A stretch of 64,000 nucleotides of DNA, from NCBI GenBank assembly GCA_021234155.1, contig JAJEKV010000020.1, forward strand, positions 20,329,018-20,393,017, written 5' to 3'. Every line of letters begins with the position of its first letter. Positions within the stretch are counted from its first letter, which is position 1. The DNA comes from Isoetes taiwanensis (lineage: Eukaryota > Streptophyta > Lycopodiopsida > Isoetales > Isoetaceae). This document shows positions 22,229-32,131 of the stretch, one piece after another. Position numbers and translations under genes: made by a program. The notes below the pieces were generated by a model. That model was given only the letters and a program-made list of their open reading frames with translations, searched no databases and had not been told where the DNA came from.

Positions 22229-24631
22229 TGCAGCTGGTGTTCTCATCCAGATCAAGGTAAGCTCATCTTTTGAGCCTTTCCATTCTAACTTTCATTTCTT
22301 GCATCTGCATTTCCATTTCAGAATTTATTTTAGCTTTGATTTCTTGCATCTGCAAGTCCAGGGTTAAGTTTAGATTGAAAGTAAGGTACATTTACTTCAC
22401 TAGTTCTGTTTTTTCAATTATGTAGCTTTGGCTGATTATGCATTGTTTGTTAAATTTGGTTGGAGATTCATGCGTTTTGAGTTGTCAAGCATTGCATATC
22501 TGGCTCTTATATTAGATGTTCATCACTAATCATCAAGTTTTCTTTCCATGCAGGTTCTTGCCTCCATATATTTCTTATCTGCCCTTCTTTTCCAAGCAGT
22601 TGAGCACCATAAATCTTAGAGGCAACAGGATTGTGGCCCCTACCCCTCTTGCTGATGATTCCCATCCTTCTCAAATTCCTATTGCTAGGAAGCAAAGAAA
22701 TACTCCCCGTGCAAGAATTCAGCAGGCCAGACCCCTTCCTGATGGTGTTGGTAAGAAGCAATTGAGACAAACTTCTATTAGAGGTTCTTGGTCTGCAAAA
22801 GCTTTAGAGTCTGCCCTAGATTCCATAACTGATGGGGTGTTTAGTATTAGAAAAGCTGCTAAACACTATGGCATCCCCCCTACAACTCTTAGAAATCATT
22901 TGTATGATATATCTGAACACAAATTTGGTAGTGTCCCTAAGGCTTTGACTTTAGAGGAAGAGGAGTTACTTGTAAGCTGGTGCCTTCAATTATGTGATGA
23001 AGGTAGGGCAGTTCCTTTGGGAATTATGAGGGAGAGGGTTGCCCAAATGACCATAAATCCTATCACCACATTCAAAGATGGCTTGTCTGGCCGTAAATGG
23101 TGGAAGGAGTTTAAACATAGGCATCCGGAACTCTCTCTCAGATCTACTCAATGTGTTGAGGTTGCAAGGGTTAAGGCAATGACTACTTCCAACCTTAACA
23201 ACTTCTATGACACACCGCAAAGGAATTTACAATTCATTGCAACTAGACCCTTCAAGAGTTTGGAATGCGATGAAACGGAGTGCAGGGCTGGTAATGTAAC
23301 AGGGGATTAGAGTTGTTGCAAGGAGAGGCATGCGGATGTGTGTAAAACCATACCGACCGAGAATGGCTTCTTGTCTTGTCTTTGTGTGAATGCTCAAGGT
23401 AGTAAATTGCCCAACTTATGTGTTTAAGGGCAAGAGAATGAGAGATGCACCTTCTTCGGGATGTGAAAGCTGGAGCAGTCATGGCCTACCAACAAAAAGG
23501 CATGGATCACGATATTCTCGTTTTATGCATGGTTGGACCATTTCAAAAAAATGTACCGTGTGGGATCGGGCCAGACAGACCTCATTTTTGATATGTGATG
23601 GGCATGGATCCCATGCTACCACTCAAACTATCCAAAAGGCTAAAGAAATTGGACTTCACATCTTGTATTTGCCACCCCATACCTCACACCAACCGCAAAT
23701 TTGACCTCTTGATGTATCATGCTTTTCAACCTTTTTCAAGTCCCATTTTAGAAAGCTTAGATTTCATTTTATGCATAGCCACATTTGTGTTGAGCCATCT
23801 CAGAAGATGATCTTGCCTCCATTGTATCCAAGTCTTTGGAAGAATCTCTCACTCCTTCCAATATTATTGCCCGGCTTCCAAAAATGGGTATATGGCGTTA
23901 TAATTATTTGTTGTCCAGCCCCAAGTCCTTGCAGATCGGGGTTGAATGATTGTTACAAAGAAGTTTGCAATGATTCTTTCAATGTCGGTGCTCAAATTCA
24001 CGAAAATCCAGATTGTCTTGCTCAAATTCCAGTTCCTAGAGGTAGATTTTGCTCCTTGAAATGCGATTGTGGTGCTCCTAAAAATCCGTAACATGATCTT
24101 TGCTCCAATTCTTGAAGAGGCAACTTGTGCTGCTGCTGAAAATTCAGAATGTTTTGCTGACCAGAATGTGAATACAGTGCAAAATTTAGTGCACAATTGT
24201 TGGGCTGAAATTAATGCTGGCCACTTAGCTACTCAGGGTTCAAGTGGTGGGCAGCAAAGTGGCTTGGCAGCTTTAGCCCTTGTTGTGTCAGCTGCTGCTC
24301 AAGCTCAAAAGAAGAGAAGAAGCAAACTTTCTGCATGACTGAAAGGCAAATTATATGTTATCTCTGATGAAGCCTTGGCTGCTAGGCTTGATCAGCAGAA
24401 GAAGGATGAACAGGCAGCAAGGATCTGACAAGAAACAATAGAAGAAAAGAAAAGAATTATGGAGGAGAGAAAGGAGGCTAAAGAAAAGGAAAAGGTTAGG
24501 AAGGAGCAAGCTAGGAAAGAAAGAGAGGAGAAAAAAAGGATGAAGGCTGACAAACCCACTAAGAGAACTAGAAAGAGGAAAGTTATTTGTGAAGATTTCT
24601 CTTCAGATGATGAGGAAATTGCGGTGTTGCA
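22229..24631 (+). pseudogene. Transposase copy 7, last of the array
   Basis: The N-terminal frame 22516-23310 is clean to FYDTPQ and then lost. From about 23210 to 24110 there are many CAG/CTG-associated differences, including the region after LQ where the third Asp lies (about 23695). The tail is clean again from about 24110, but for one change at 24336 (TTCTGCATGACTG for TTCTGCAGGACTG). Unlike the other copies it does not join another unit but reads on into unique 3' sequence after GCGGTGTTGCA. Confidence 0.85.
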
Positions 24632-25050
24632 AATGGCAAAGGAAAGGTCAAAAACAAGGAGGGTAGCTGATGTTGCTGCAGGTATGAACTGGGAAGTTGA
24701 CATACCTATTGAGCTTGAAATTGATGTTGAAACCAGCCCTCCATTAATGTTGGAAACCAGTTGATGTTGAAAATCAGCCTGATGTTGTTCAACCAACCTC
24801 ATTCAAGGAGAAGATCATGGAGATGTTCCAAGACAGCCAGGACATAGAGGATGATGCTTGCATTGGCTGCAGTTTAGAAGACACCCATGAATGTTCATGG
24901 GATGAACACTGCAGGCAAGTGCCAGGTGCTAAACTATTTAACATAGTTCTCCAAAATTTGGTAGTCCAAATGAGTATTGGACTGAACCAGATGGATATCA
25001 TGGCAGGGATACTTGCTCTTGAGAACAAGTTAAGAAGACCAAAAACCTGA
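24632..25050 (+). pseudogene. Unique 3' end of the transposase gene
   Basis: The lysine-rich tail of copy 7 reads through its junction in the same frame: EIAVLQMAKERSKTRR, then an acidic stretch (VDIPIELEIDVE) to a stop at 24764. A shift of frame continues with VENQPDVVQPTSFKEK and a 77-codon frame from 24817 to 25050 (MEMFQDSQDIEDDACIGCSL ... ALENKLRRPKT). Composition is coding-like, so this is probably the ancestral C-terminus with one frameshift. It occurs once, which fixes the right edge of the duplicated segment. I do not recognise the domain. Confidence 0.6.
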
Positions 25051-25690
25051 ATGACCTGTACAAGTGACTAGCTTGCACAAGCAACCAGTTGAAAGACATT
25101 TGAGAAGTATGTAATTTTGCGTTCAAGTTTTTGTTTTGAGGTTGTATTCTGTTACAAAAACCTTTGTGGTGTTTTCTATAATATAGTCAATCTACTATTT
25201 TTGTTGATCCAATACAAGTCCTCTCGTTGAAGAACGTCTTTTTGAATTTGTAAGTGCCATTTATGTCTTGATGTTTTTTAGGTTGTTGAGTTGATCCTCA
25301 TCACCACATTAGCTTGTGTGGTTTGATGATCAGCTCAACAAAGCTACTGATTTGCTTATCTGCTTTGCTTGTGTGCCCTTGACGCCATAACACAAGAAAC
25401 AACATGACTGCAAAACGTGTCAGACTCTCAAGGATTTCAATTGTACAACTCCACTTCCACACTCACCCCAATTTTTGGTCCACAGTTTATCTATATGTTG
25501 TTTTATGCTAAAAACAACACCAAAATGGCCCCAAAAGTCCACCGGTCAATTTATCCGGATTTGCACAAAGAGAGTGGTTTTTTGGCAAAAATATCCCACC
25601 GTGGTTTTTTTGGCACCTTTTTGTTTTTTGGTCAACGTATTCTTTTTTTCACTATTGTTTTTCGCGAACTTTTGTTAACGTGTGGTTTTT
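25051..25690. other. Non-coding 3' flank of the transposase gene
   Basis: AT-rich DNA with T-rich runs. AATATAGTC near 25180 could be part of a 3' untranslated region. A 124-codon open frame at 25417-25791 has no recognisable similarity and a composition typical of non-coding DNA. No terminal inverted repeat of the pogo element could be identified with confidence. Confidence 0.4.
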
Positions 25691-25696
25691 TCTTAA

Positions 25697-26715
25697 CTAT
25701 TCTAGAATGGGACTCGCATGAAACCAACAAACCGCCCGACTTGCTTCTCATTCATCTCAGCAGATTTTCTACAATGGTGGATAGTGGGTAGCCGCACACA
25801 TGCGAACTACCCATAAAAAATAAAGGGAAAATCCAATTATATCATTTGGACCCCAACAAAATACAATGCTAATAGAGACTGGGCTAGTGTACCTGCCGAA
25901 AGCTTATCACCGGGATTAAAAAACCCCGCCCTTTCGGGTTTTCGAGGAAAAACCCTAGTGATAAGCCTTCGGCAAGGGGCTTGGACAAACGTAAGGCATA
26001 AAAATCGCTCCCAAAACCCACAAATGGAAAAGTCAAACAGATGTCGCCGCTAACCCGTACACGCACATCACCAACAAAACAACAAGACAAACCAAACCTC
26101 CCGTGAGTGGAGGGTTGATTCTGGCGCGTGCCACGCGATAAAAATACAATAACAAAGAGGGGGGGAGGGTGGGTTCAAAGAGAATAAGGTACTGCTGAGA
26201 GAGAAGAGGAAGCGCCGATGAGAAGTCGAAGCAGAAACGCGCCTAAAATAGCGAAGTCCCAACCAGAACGGGCATGCGCCGCCCGCATGCATGCAAAACA
26301 TGCATGCTCGTCCCATTCTAGAATGGCGATCCGATGTCTCGGATCGATGGGATTCTAGAATGGGACTCGCATGAAACCAACAAACCGCCCGAATACCAAA
26401 GGACTTCCTTAACAAACTAGGATCGAGGACGAAGGTCACAGGATGAAGGCTAAAGGCCGAGAACGGACAGCATGAAAGAAAACGCCAAATTGGCCAAACC
26501 AGGCAGGAAGAAGCCCCTCCCCTGCCTGGAAACAATTCAAAGAGAATAAGGTACTGCTGAGAGAGAAGAGGAAGCGCCGATGAGAAGTCGAAGCAGAAAC
26601 GCGCCTAAAATAGCGAAGTCCCAACCAGAACGGGCATGCGCCGCCCGCATGCATGCAAAACATGCATGCTCGTCCCATTCTAGAATGGCGATCCGATGTC
26701 TCGGATCGATGGGAT
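25697..26715. repeat. Direct repeats with ATTCTAGAAT palindromes
   Basis: A block of about 180 bp starting TTCAAAGAGAATAAGG occurs at 26174 and again at 26536 (period 362 bp). It includes the palindrome-rich stretch GCATGCATGCAAAACATGCA. A separate 40-bp segment (TCTAGAATGGGACTCGCATG and following bases) occurs near 25702 and 26353. The palindrome ATTCTAGAAT marks the junctions (about 25700, 26315, 26352, 26678) and recurs at 31778. The pattern suggests nested insertions or segmental copying; no coding content was seen. Confidence 0.7.
25895..25973. repeat. Foldback repeat with 16-bp arms
   Basis: GCCGAAAGCTTATCAC (25895-25910) is inverted as GTGATAAGCCTTCGGC (25958-25973), 15 of 16 matching. 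The loop starts with a 26-bp block (25911-25936) containing GGGATTAAAAAACC and CGCCCTTTCG. The same 26-bp block occurs inverted at 60375-60400 with one mismatch. It is probably the end of a small dispersed element. Confidence 0.65.
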
Positions 26716-27063
26716 TATTTTTTGGAGGAGCCACGCGTTGTTTGTCTTCCAATAAACACATGTAGGTTTGAATGTTAATACATGAAAAACTGAAAAAATA
26801 TAGTTTTTTTTCCTTTTCAATGTGTTGTTTTGTTTTCTCCACTTGTATTTTGTTAAGTTGACATTGTTTCCACAAGAGAAAATACGTAATATCCAAGAAA
26901 TCCACATGTATTGTCTTAGAATAATTGTTGTTTTCAAATGTTGTTTTACTACGACAATATGTAGCTATATCCTTTTTTTCTATATGCGTTATGGTTTTTC
27001 TTTACATGTTGGTTTTAAAAGTTATCATTGTTTTCTTAAAAAATAATACGTAGTTTTAATGAA

Positions 27064-27990
27064 TGTTACGGCAAAAAATTTTCCAAGAGAAACCCTTGCC
27101 CGCGTGTACTACGCCGGTCAGAACCGCCCACACCTTGGATTCCAGATCCCCCTCACTGACCTGGCTTGCTGCTATGTGAAACCATTCACAGCAGACCGGA
27201 TCCTTCCAGAGAATCCTCCCTGGATGAATGTTAACCGGCTGGCCAAGCTCAATCCGACCCTTAGCAGTAATCAACCTGCCGTGGGGCCACAACCACAGCC
27301 TCGGGCTGCAAATCCGACCTCAAGGCCCAAGTCTTGAATCAAACAGAATTCCATGTTAGCAGAATCGGCTCTTGTCTTCCTAAGACCCAATTTCGATCCC
27401 CCAACCAATTCTTCCTCCAGGCTTTATAATCCAAGCTCTGGAGTTCACTCAAGTTTCCTACAGCCCAAAACCGGCCATCTCATGCCCTGATTCGATCCAA
27501 TCTCATCTCTACTACACGTCCATCAGATCTGGCAGCCGGATTCTGATACAAATTTGTTTCCTTCTGTTATATATCAGGTTCTATGAACCCATCCAAACAT
27601 TCGATGCCACGTGTCCTTTTAAACATTAACTTTTAGCATAGCTAACTAATTATTTCTCTATGTTAATGCATTTGGCCCCTAGTGCCTATACTAGTTCCAT
27701 TAACATTAACATAACAATGCTAACCATGCATCCATAGGTCGTTTGTCTCTGCGAACCCCGCTAGCTCCTTCCGCACTAATATTTAGTAATATTTGTGCCC
27801 CCTAGCGAACCATTACCCATTGCTAGCCATTATTACCACTTATCCCGCATCCCCTCACCATAGACTGGTTACAGTCAACATGGCCTATTAAATCACAACT
27901 GCCCGGCAATCGCGACCAACAGTACCCCCGTGCTCATGGACGTCCGTCAAGGGCCCGATTCCGGCTATGCCCTTGGGAGCACCTGTAACA
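27064..27990. mobile_element. Solo LTR (927 bp) with 5-bp target duplication
   Basis: The element starts TGTTACGG and ends CTGTAACA, giving the TG...CA ends and TGTTAC/GTAACA inverted termini of an LTR. It is flanked on both sides by ATGAA (27059-27063 and 27991-27995), a 5-bp target-site duplication. No gag-pol or second LTR is present, so it is a solo LTR left by recombination. Flanking DNA on both sides is AT-rich and similar (GAAATCCACAT ... AATAATTGTT at 26898 and 27994). Open frames inside it are not convincing genes. Orientation is not determined. Confidence 0.85.
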
Positions 27991-28140
27991 ATGAAATCCA
28001 CATATAGGATTTAAAAATAATTGTTATTCTCAAACATTGTTTCCTTGATATGATATGTAGCTATTAAGAAGTAGACACGTTGTTTTCTTAATGTAGCTAT
28101 TGTCTCCAGTATTGTTTCTGCAAAAAAATGAAATAAAATA

Positions 28141-28998
28141 GTGCTTCGCAAATTGAATGAGGAAATGTTTGAACAAATAACTAGGTCTGTAATACGTAAT
28201 ACTGAAAGTCTTGAAATGTGGAGGGAGAGATATAAACATGCTAAAGAAGAAAGAGAGGCAGCCAGAAGAGATTTTGCACATAATAGTATACATCATGGTC
28301 AAAAACGTATTCTATATCCAGAGTCTTTGAGGATATGACTCGTGATTGGTTGCTTGAAGCAATGGAAGATGCACGAGATAAAGGAGAGGATGTTCCAAAG
28401 GATGACTTCAACATTGCACTTGGATGTATTAAAAAGGTACAGTTTTCTATTTATTATCAATGTGTGTTACATACATATGATTCATTTCTTGTATCCTTCT
28501 AAAATGCAGGCTCGTTTTCACAATTCAATGTGGGCTTATGGAAACCATCTTCGGACTATAGAGGTCGACAAAGGTCGCTTGACATATGACTGTGGAATTG
28601 CTTCTCAATTTGAACAAAAAAGTCAAGCCAGTCAACGTGATCGACAACCTATTATCAGTGACCTTAATTATATTGGGCAAATTACTGATATTATTGATGT
28701 TGACTTCCGTTCATTTCATGTAACCATCTTGAGGGCAAAATGATTCAAAGTTGTTTATAGAGGCAGAAATCAGACCATGAGATCACATCCTTCAGGTTTC
28801 TATCAAATTGATTCAACACAGGTTCTTGGAGGGATGAATGAACCGTTTGTTTACCCTAAACAAGTTGAACAGGTTTTCTTTTTTGAAAACCATGTTAACC
28901 CAACATGGTGGATTGTAGTCCATGTTGTACCCAGGCGCAGACGTCTGATTGATAGTACTACATTAGAGCCTAGCAATGATGATCAAAAAGATGATTGA
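28141..28998 (+). pseudogene. CACTA (En/Spm) TNP2-type fragment with DUF4216
   Basis: The first part (28141-28436) is a charged helical stretch with a small frameshift at about 28330 (ESLRI-stop versus EDMTRDWLLEAMEDARDKGE). A donor GTACAG at 28437 and an acceptor TGCAG at 28509 define a 73-bp intron. The second exon from 28510 reads ARFHNSMWAYGNHLRT, DCGIASQFEQ, GQITDIIDVDFRSFHVTIL, then NEPFVYPKQVEQVFF and WWIVVHVVPRRR. That matches the DUF4216 domain usually found at the C-terminus of CACTA TNP2 transposases. A TGA at 28741 stands where the family has a Trp codon (RAK-stop-FKVV), and a stop follows at 28996. This is therefore a decayed fragment without the catalytic transposase_21 domain. 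Confidence 0.8.
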
Positions 28999-29285
28999 TG
29001 ATATCTTGACTTCTAGAACACCCTTGCCGCAGTTTCTGGCCTCGTTTAACCATCTGATCCCCAATCTCATCTGCCTCTTCATTCTCTATATATCCACAAG
29101 CATCTGCAATTTCCTCAACTGAAAAACTCGGTTTTTCTTCCAAGATTATCCTCTTCTAACCTGCGTACAAGAGCTATCAGGTATTTTTTTCAATATTTTT
29201 CATCATTCTTCTTAAGATTGGATGTTTATATAGTAGAGTTTCTTACTTAGCAATGTAACAGAGCATTGTGAAGAAAACTAGAGTA
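28999..29285. other. Spacer between DUF4216 fragment and chorismate mutase fragment
   Basis: Short non-coding stretch, possibly intronic. An acceptor-like TAACAG is at about 29260. Nothing else is recognised. Confidence 0.4.
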
Positions 29286-29476
29286 GATTGGCACTTGATA
29301 GCATCAGAGATTCTCTTATTAGGCAAGAAGATAGCGTCATATTCAGCGCTATAGAAAGAGCGCAATATGCACTTAATCTTCCAATATATGACAAGATCAA
29401 GTTCCCAATCCCTGGTTTTGATGGATCTTTGGTAGAGTTCATGCTGAAAGAGACTGAATTGCTTGTAGCCATTGCA
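29286..29476 (+). pseudogene. Chorismate mutase exon fragment (plant type)
   Basis: The translation reads LALDSIRDSLIRQEDSVIF, then ERAQY, then FPIPGFDGSLVEFMLKETE. That matches the first conserved block of plant AroQ-class chorismate mutases, which convert chorismate to prephenate for phenylalanine and tyrosine synthesis. Similarity stops after KETELL. The expected continuation (HAK, DEHPFF and PEPMLPP blocks) is not found in the next 2 kb. The frame ends at 29530. I interpret it as an isolated gene fragment, possibly captured by the neighbouring CACTA element 300 bp upstream. A real gene with very long introns cannot be excluded. Confidence 0.72.
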
Positions 29477-29530
29477 AACGTTTTGAGTCCTATTCCTTGG
29501 CTGAAGCCGGATGCATATATGTATGTTTAA

Positions 29531-31126
29531 AAGGGTTTTCTTTTGAGTTCCAGCAATCAGAGGTAAGTATTACATGTTTCAATATCGGCACATTGATTAG
29601 CAACATTAATTTATGGCCGGAAATTTTATAGTGGCCATATCTCTGCATCGATCTGCGAAAAGCTCTAATCTGTCAAAAATATGCTTTGGAATGAGCAAAT
29701 GCCAGATTTATAAGACACCAAGTTATGTGTTTGAAGCAGAGAGGCGTATGTAATAAGACAAATGCAGTTGCCAGTAGAGAATATAAAGAAAGCATTGCCA
29801 ATTTATCCATGTACATCAAGCTTTCAGTAATAAAATATGGATAGATTGTAGAAGCAATTCTGAGGAGTTGTATCGAGAGTCATCTACACTTTTAGAGCAC
29901 ATTTTTAATTGATTGACATGGATGGTAATCACATGGTTCATTTTGTCCCATTGCCCAAAAGGGAAAACATTGTTGGTTCTTGATCCTGCTTGGCTCTATC
30001 ATTGTTGCTAACCTGCTTGGTGTGATTAAGCTCTCTAATATGAACTCCATGTTTGCAGGTTGACATAGAGCTTGTCATTAACAAGATGTCCAGATGAACC
30101 CAGTTCATGGTGGGGTTTTTTTGTCTATAAAGGTCCCATGTTTGTATAAGAAACGGTCTTCACTAGCTTATCAACGTGCAATCTATGTTGAATATGCTAA
30201 TACTACTGATGCACATCACTAGTTGTTCTATGTCCTCCAATTTGCTTTTAGTTGCTACTCACTTCCCAATTCCAAATTCCAAATGTACACTAAGTTTGGT
30301 ACATTGGATCACAAAATGGAAGCACAAAATGTATTCTCTTAGACAACAATTATTGCAGCTTATGTTCAGCATAACAAAGAAAGGGAAACTCTGATATTCT
30401 TCTTAAAGATGATGCGCAAAAGCATCAAAAAAGTAGCTTATTGTTTTTGCCTTGGAAAGTGGCTCAAAGACCAATGTTAATGTGAACTGCACTTTTCTAT
30501 GTATAGAAAATCTGGGGACCCAGATATTGCATGGCTCATATTTATTATGCTAAGTCAACCTGTTGTAGTCTCCTATTGTAGTCTGATTAAATTATCCTTC
30601 CTTGCATTTCCACTGTTCTAGCTCAAACCGAGACCTCTCTAATATTTTGTTTAATACATTATAATACTCACAGGAGTGTTATTATTCTAGGTAGTTTTTT
30701 TCTCTTTTTTGACACTAGGTATTTTTCGCTACAATATGTACGACACCTTCCTAAGGTCCCAACGGGGCCAAAAAAAAATTCTTCACAACATAAACCATTA
30801 CTTCTTACAATTTTAATTAAATCCCCCTGGAAGCTTCTTTGGTTTGGGTGCATATTCACACGGGGGATGACATAGGCCGGCGAGAGCCCCTTAAACTATA
30901 TAATACATGTAAAACATCAACACTACTAAGTACATTGCCTCGAACCTTATAGTATTTAGCAAACCTCGTTATATAATATACCAAAATTTGTACAAGTACA
31001 CCCCACAAACGAGGAATGATATCTACGATTTAGATCGCAAAACAAATTTCCTTAATTCCTTATTCTAGAAATTGAACCTAGATAGAACTCCACTTAGCAT
31101 CCTCTGCATGTAAAAAATTAGATTAA
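29531..31126. other. AT-rich intergenic DNA
   Basis: No coding region with recognisable similarity. Open frames at 30176-30394 (plus) and 30668-30859 (minus) are short and of non-coding composition. Confidence 0.5.
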
Positions 31127-31770
31127 GACAAAGATACTCTCAAGCACACATATCTACTTAGCTTAGGGCAAAGATACTCTCAAGCAAACATATCTATTGC
31201 TACACAATTCATGCATAAGACATTGGTTAATTATATTTAGGAAATTTTAATTATATGCATGAAAGAACCTAAAACAAGGGAATATATTTTCTAATATAAG
31301 GAAATATGACGAAACCTTAAGGAACTTAATGCGTCTTGTGGAGTCTAGAGGAATTTCGAGGTTACTACTTCTACTTTTGTGAGGTTAACTCTAGACTAGT
31401 CAGTACTCAAGAATCTTTAAGAATTTAGGGAATCTGAAGGGAAGCCAATGCACACATAAAGACAAAGATACTCTCAAGCACACATATCTACTTAGCTTAG
31501 GGCAAAGATACTCTCGAGCAAACATATCTATTGCTACATGGTTAATTATATTTAGGAAATTTTAATTATATGCATGAAAGAACCTAAAACAAGGGAATAT
31601 ATTTTCTAATATAAGGAAATATGACGAAACCTTAAGGAACTTAATGCGTCTTGTGGAGTCTAGAGGAATTTTGAGGTTACTGCTTCTACTTTTGTGAGGT
31701 TAACTCTAGACTAGTCAGCACTCAAGAATCTTTAAGAATTTAGGGAATCTCAAGGGAAGCCAATGCACAA
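31127..31770. repeat. 334-bp direct tandem duplication
   Basis: Two copies begin at 31127 and 31461 with GACAAAGATACTCTCAAGCA and are almost identical over their length. The second lacks a 22-bp piece (ACAATTCATGCATAAGACAT region) after TATTGCTAC. Within each copy AAAGATACTCTC occurs twice, about 44 bp apart. Both copies end in CCAATGCACA, and the second is interrupted there by the poly(A) retroposon. Confidence 0.88.
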
Positions 31771-32131
31771 GATGGCCATTCTAGAATGGGAAGTAGCAGC
31801 CTGAACCTTGCTCTTGATCCTGGGCGATTGAGACAGGATTAACTTGTATCTGGTGACCAGGTGCTTAAAATTTCTTATCAGGCCTATTGTGGAGCCTTTG
31901 TAATAAGGTCTTAGACCGTTTTTTATTAAAATTTAGCCTAGGAACTTAGCCCTTCTCTCCTATAGTATCCTATGGAGAAGAAGTTGAGAGAGGCTCTAAG
32001 TACTGGGTCTAGAGTCTGGACTGCTATTCATGGATTCGAGAAGGGATAGCACCTCTGGACTCACTGTATGTGTAAACACTCTTATCCTTTGAATACAATA
32101 CAGATCATTCTTGCCTTCAAAAAAAAAAAAA
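31770..32131 (+). mobile_element. Poly(A)-tailed retroposon (LINE 3' end or SINE) with 8-bp target duplication
   Basis: About 360 bp end in CCTTC followed by a run of 14 A. The insertion is bracketed by AATGCACA at 31762-31769 and 32132-32139. The uninterrupted site is preserved in the first tandem copy at 31446 (AATGCACACATA). That identifies the insertion precisely as target-primed retroposition after the 334-bp duplication. The tail CCTTC-poly(A) is shared with the LINE ending near 61835, so it is probably a 5'-truncated LINE of the same family. Confidence 0.82.

Larger units (their letters stand above)
7783..24631 (+). repeat. Seven-copy tandem array of a 2.4-kb transposase-gene segment
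   Basis: The anchor GTGTTCTCATCC starts at 7791, 10206, 12606, 15003, 17417, 19828 and 22237, giving periods of 2395-2415 bp. Each unit runs from the end of exon 1, through a ~297-bp intron, to near the 3' end of the coding region. It then joins the next unit through a short GTGTTCTGCAGCTGG overlap. The first unit is preceded, and the last followed, by unique sequence that continues the gene. The array therefore arose by repeated duplication of an internal segment, not by separate insertions. Outside CAG/CTG positions the copies are nearly identical, so the amplification is recent. Copies 2 and 3 share a 7-nt deletion absent from the others. Confidence 0.93.

Noticed and set aside
7783-24631. 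CRISPR-like or bacterial repeat array
   Set aside because: Units are 2.4 kb, coding-derived and intron-containing in a plant genome; there is no short repeat-spacer structure.
25417-25791. 124-codon open frame downstream of the transposase array
   Set aside because: Aromatic-rich translation of T-rich non-coding DNA with no recognisable motif; its end overlaps a dispersed repeat.
27059-27337. 92-codon plus-strand frame and overlapping minus frame
   Set aside because: They lie within the solo LTR and do not match gag or pol; LTRs often contain chance frames.
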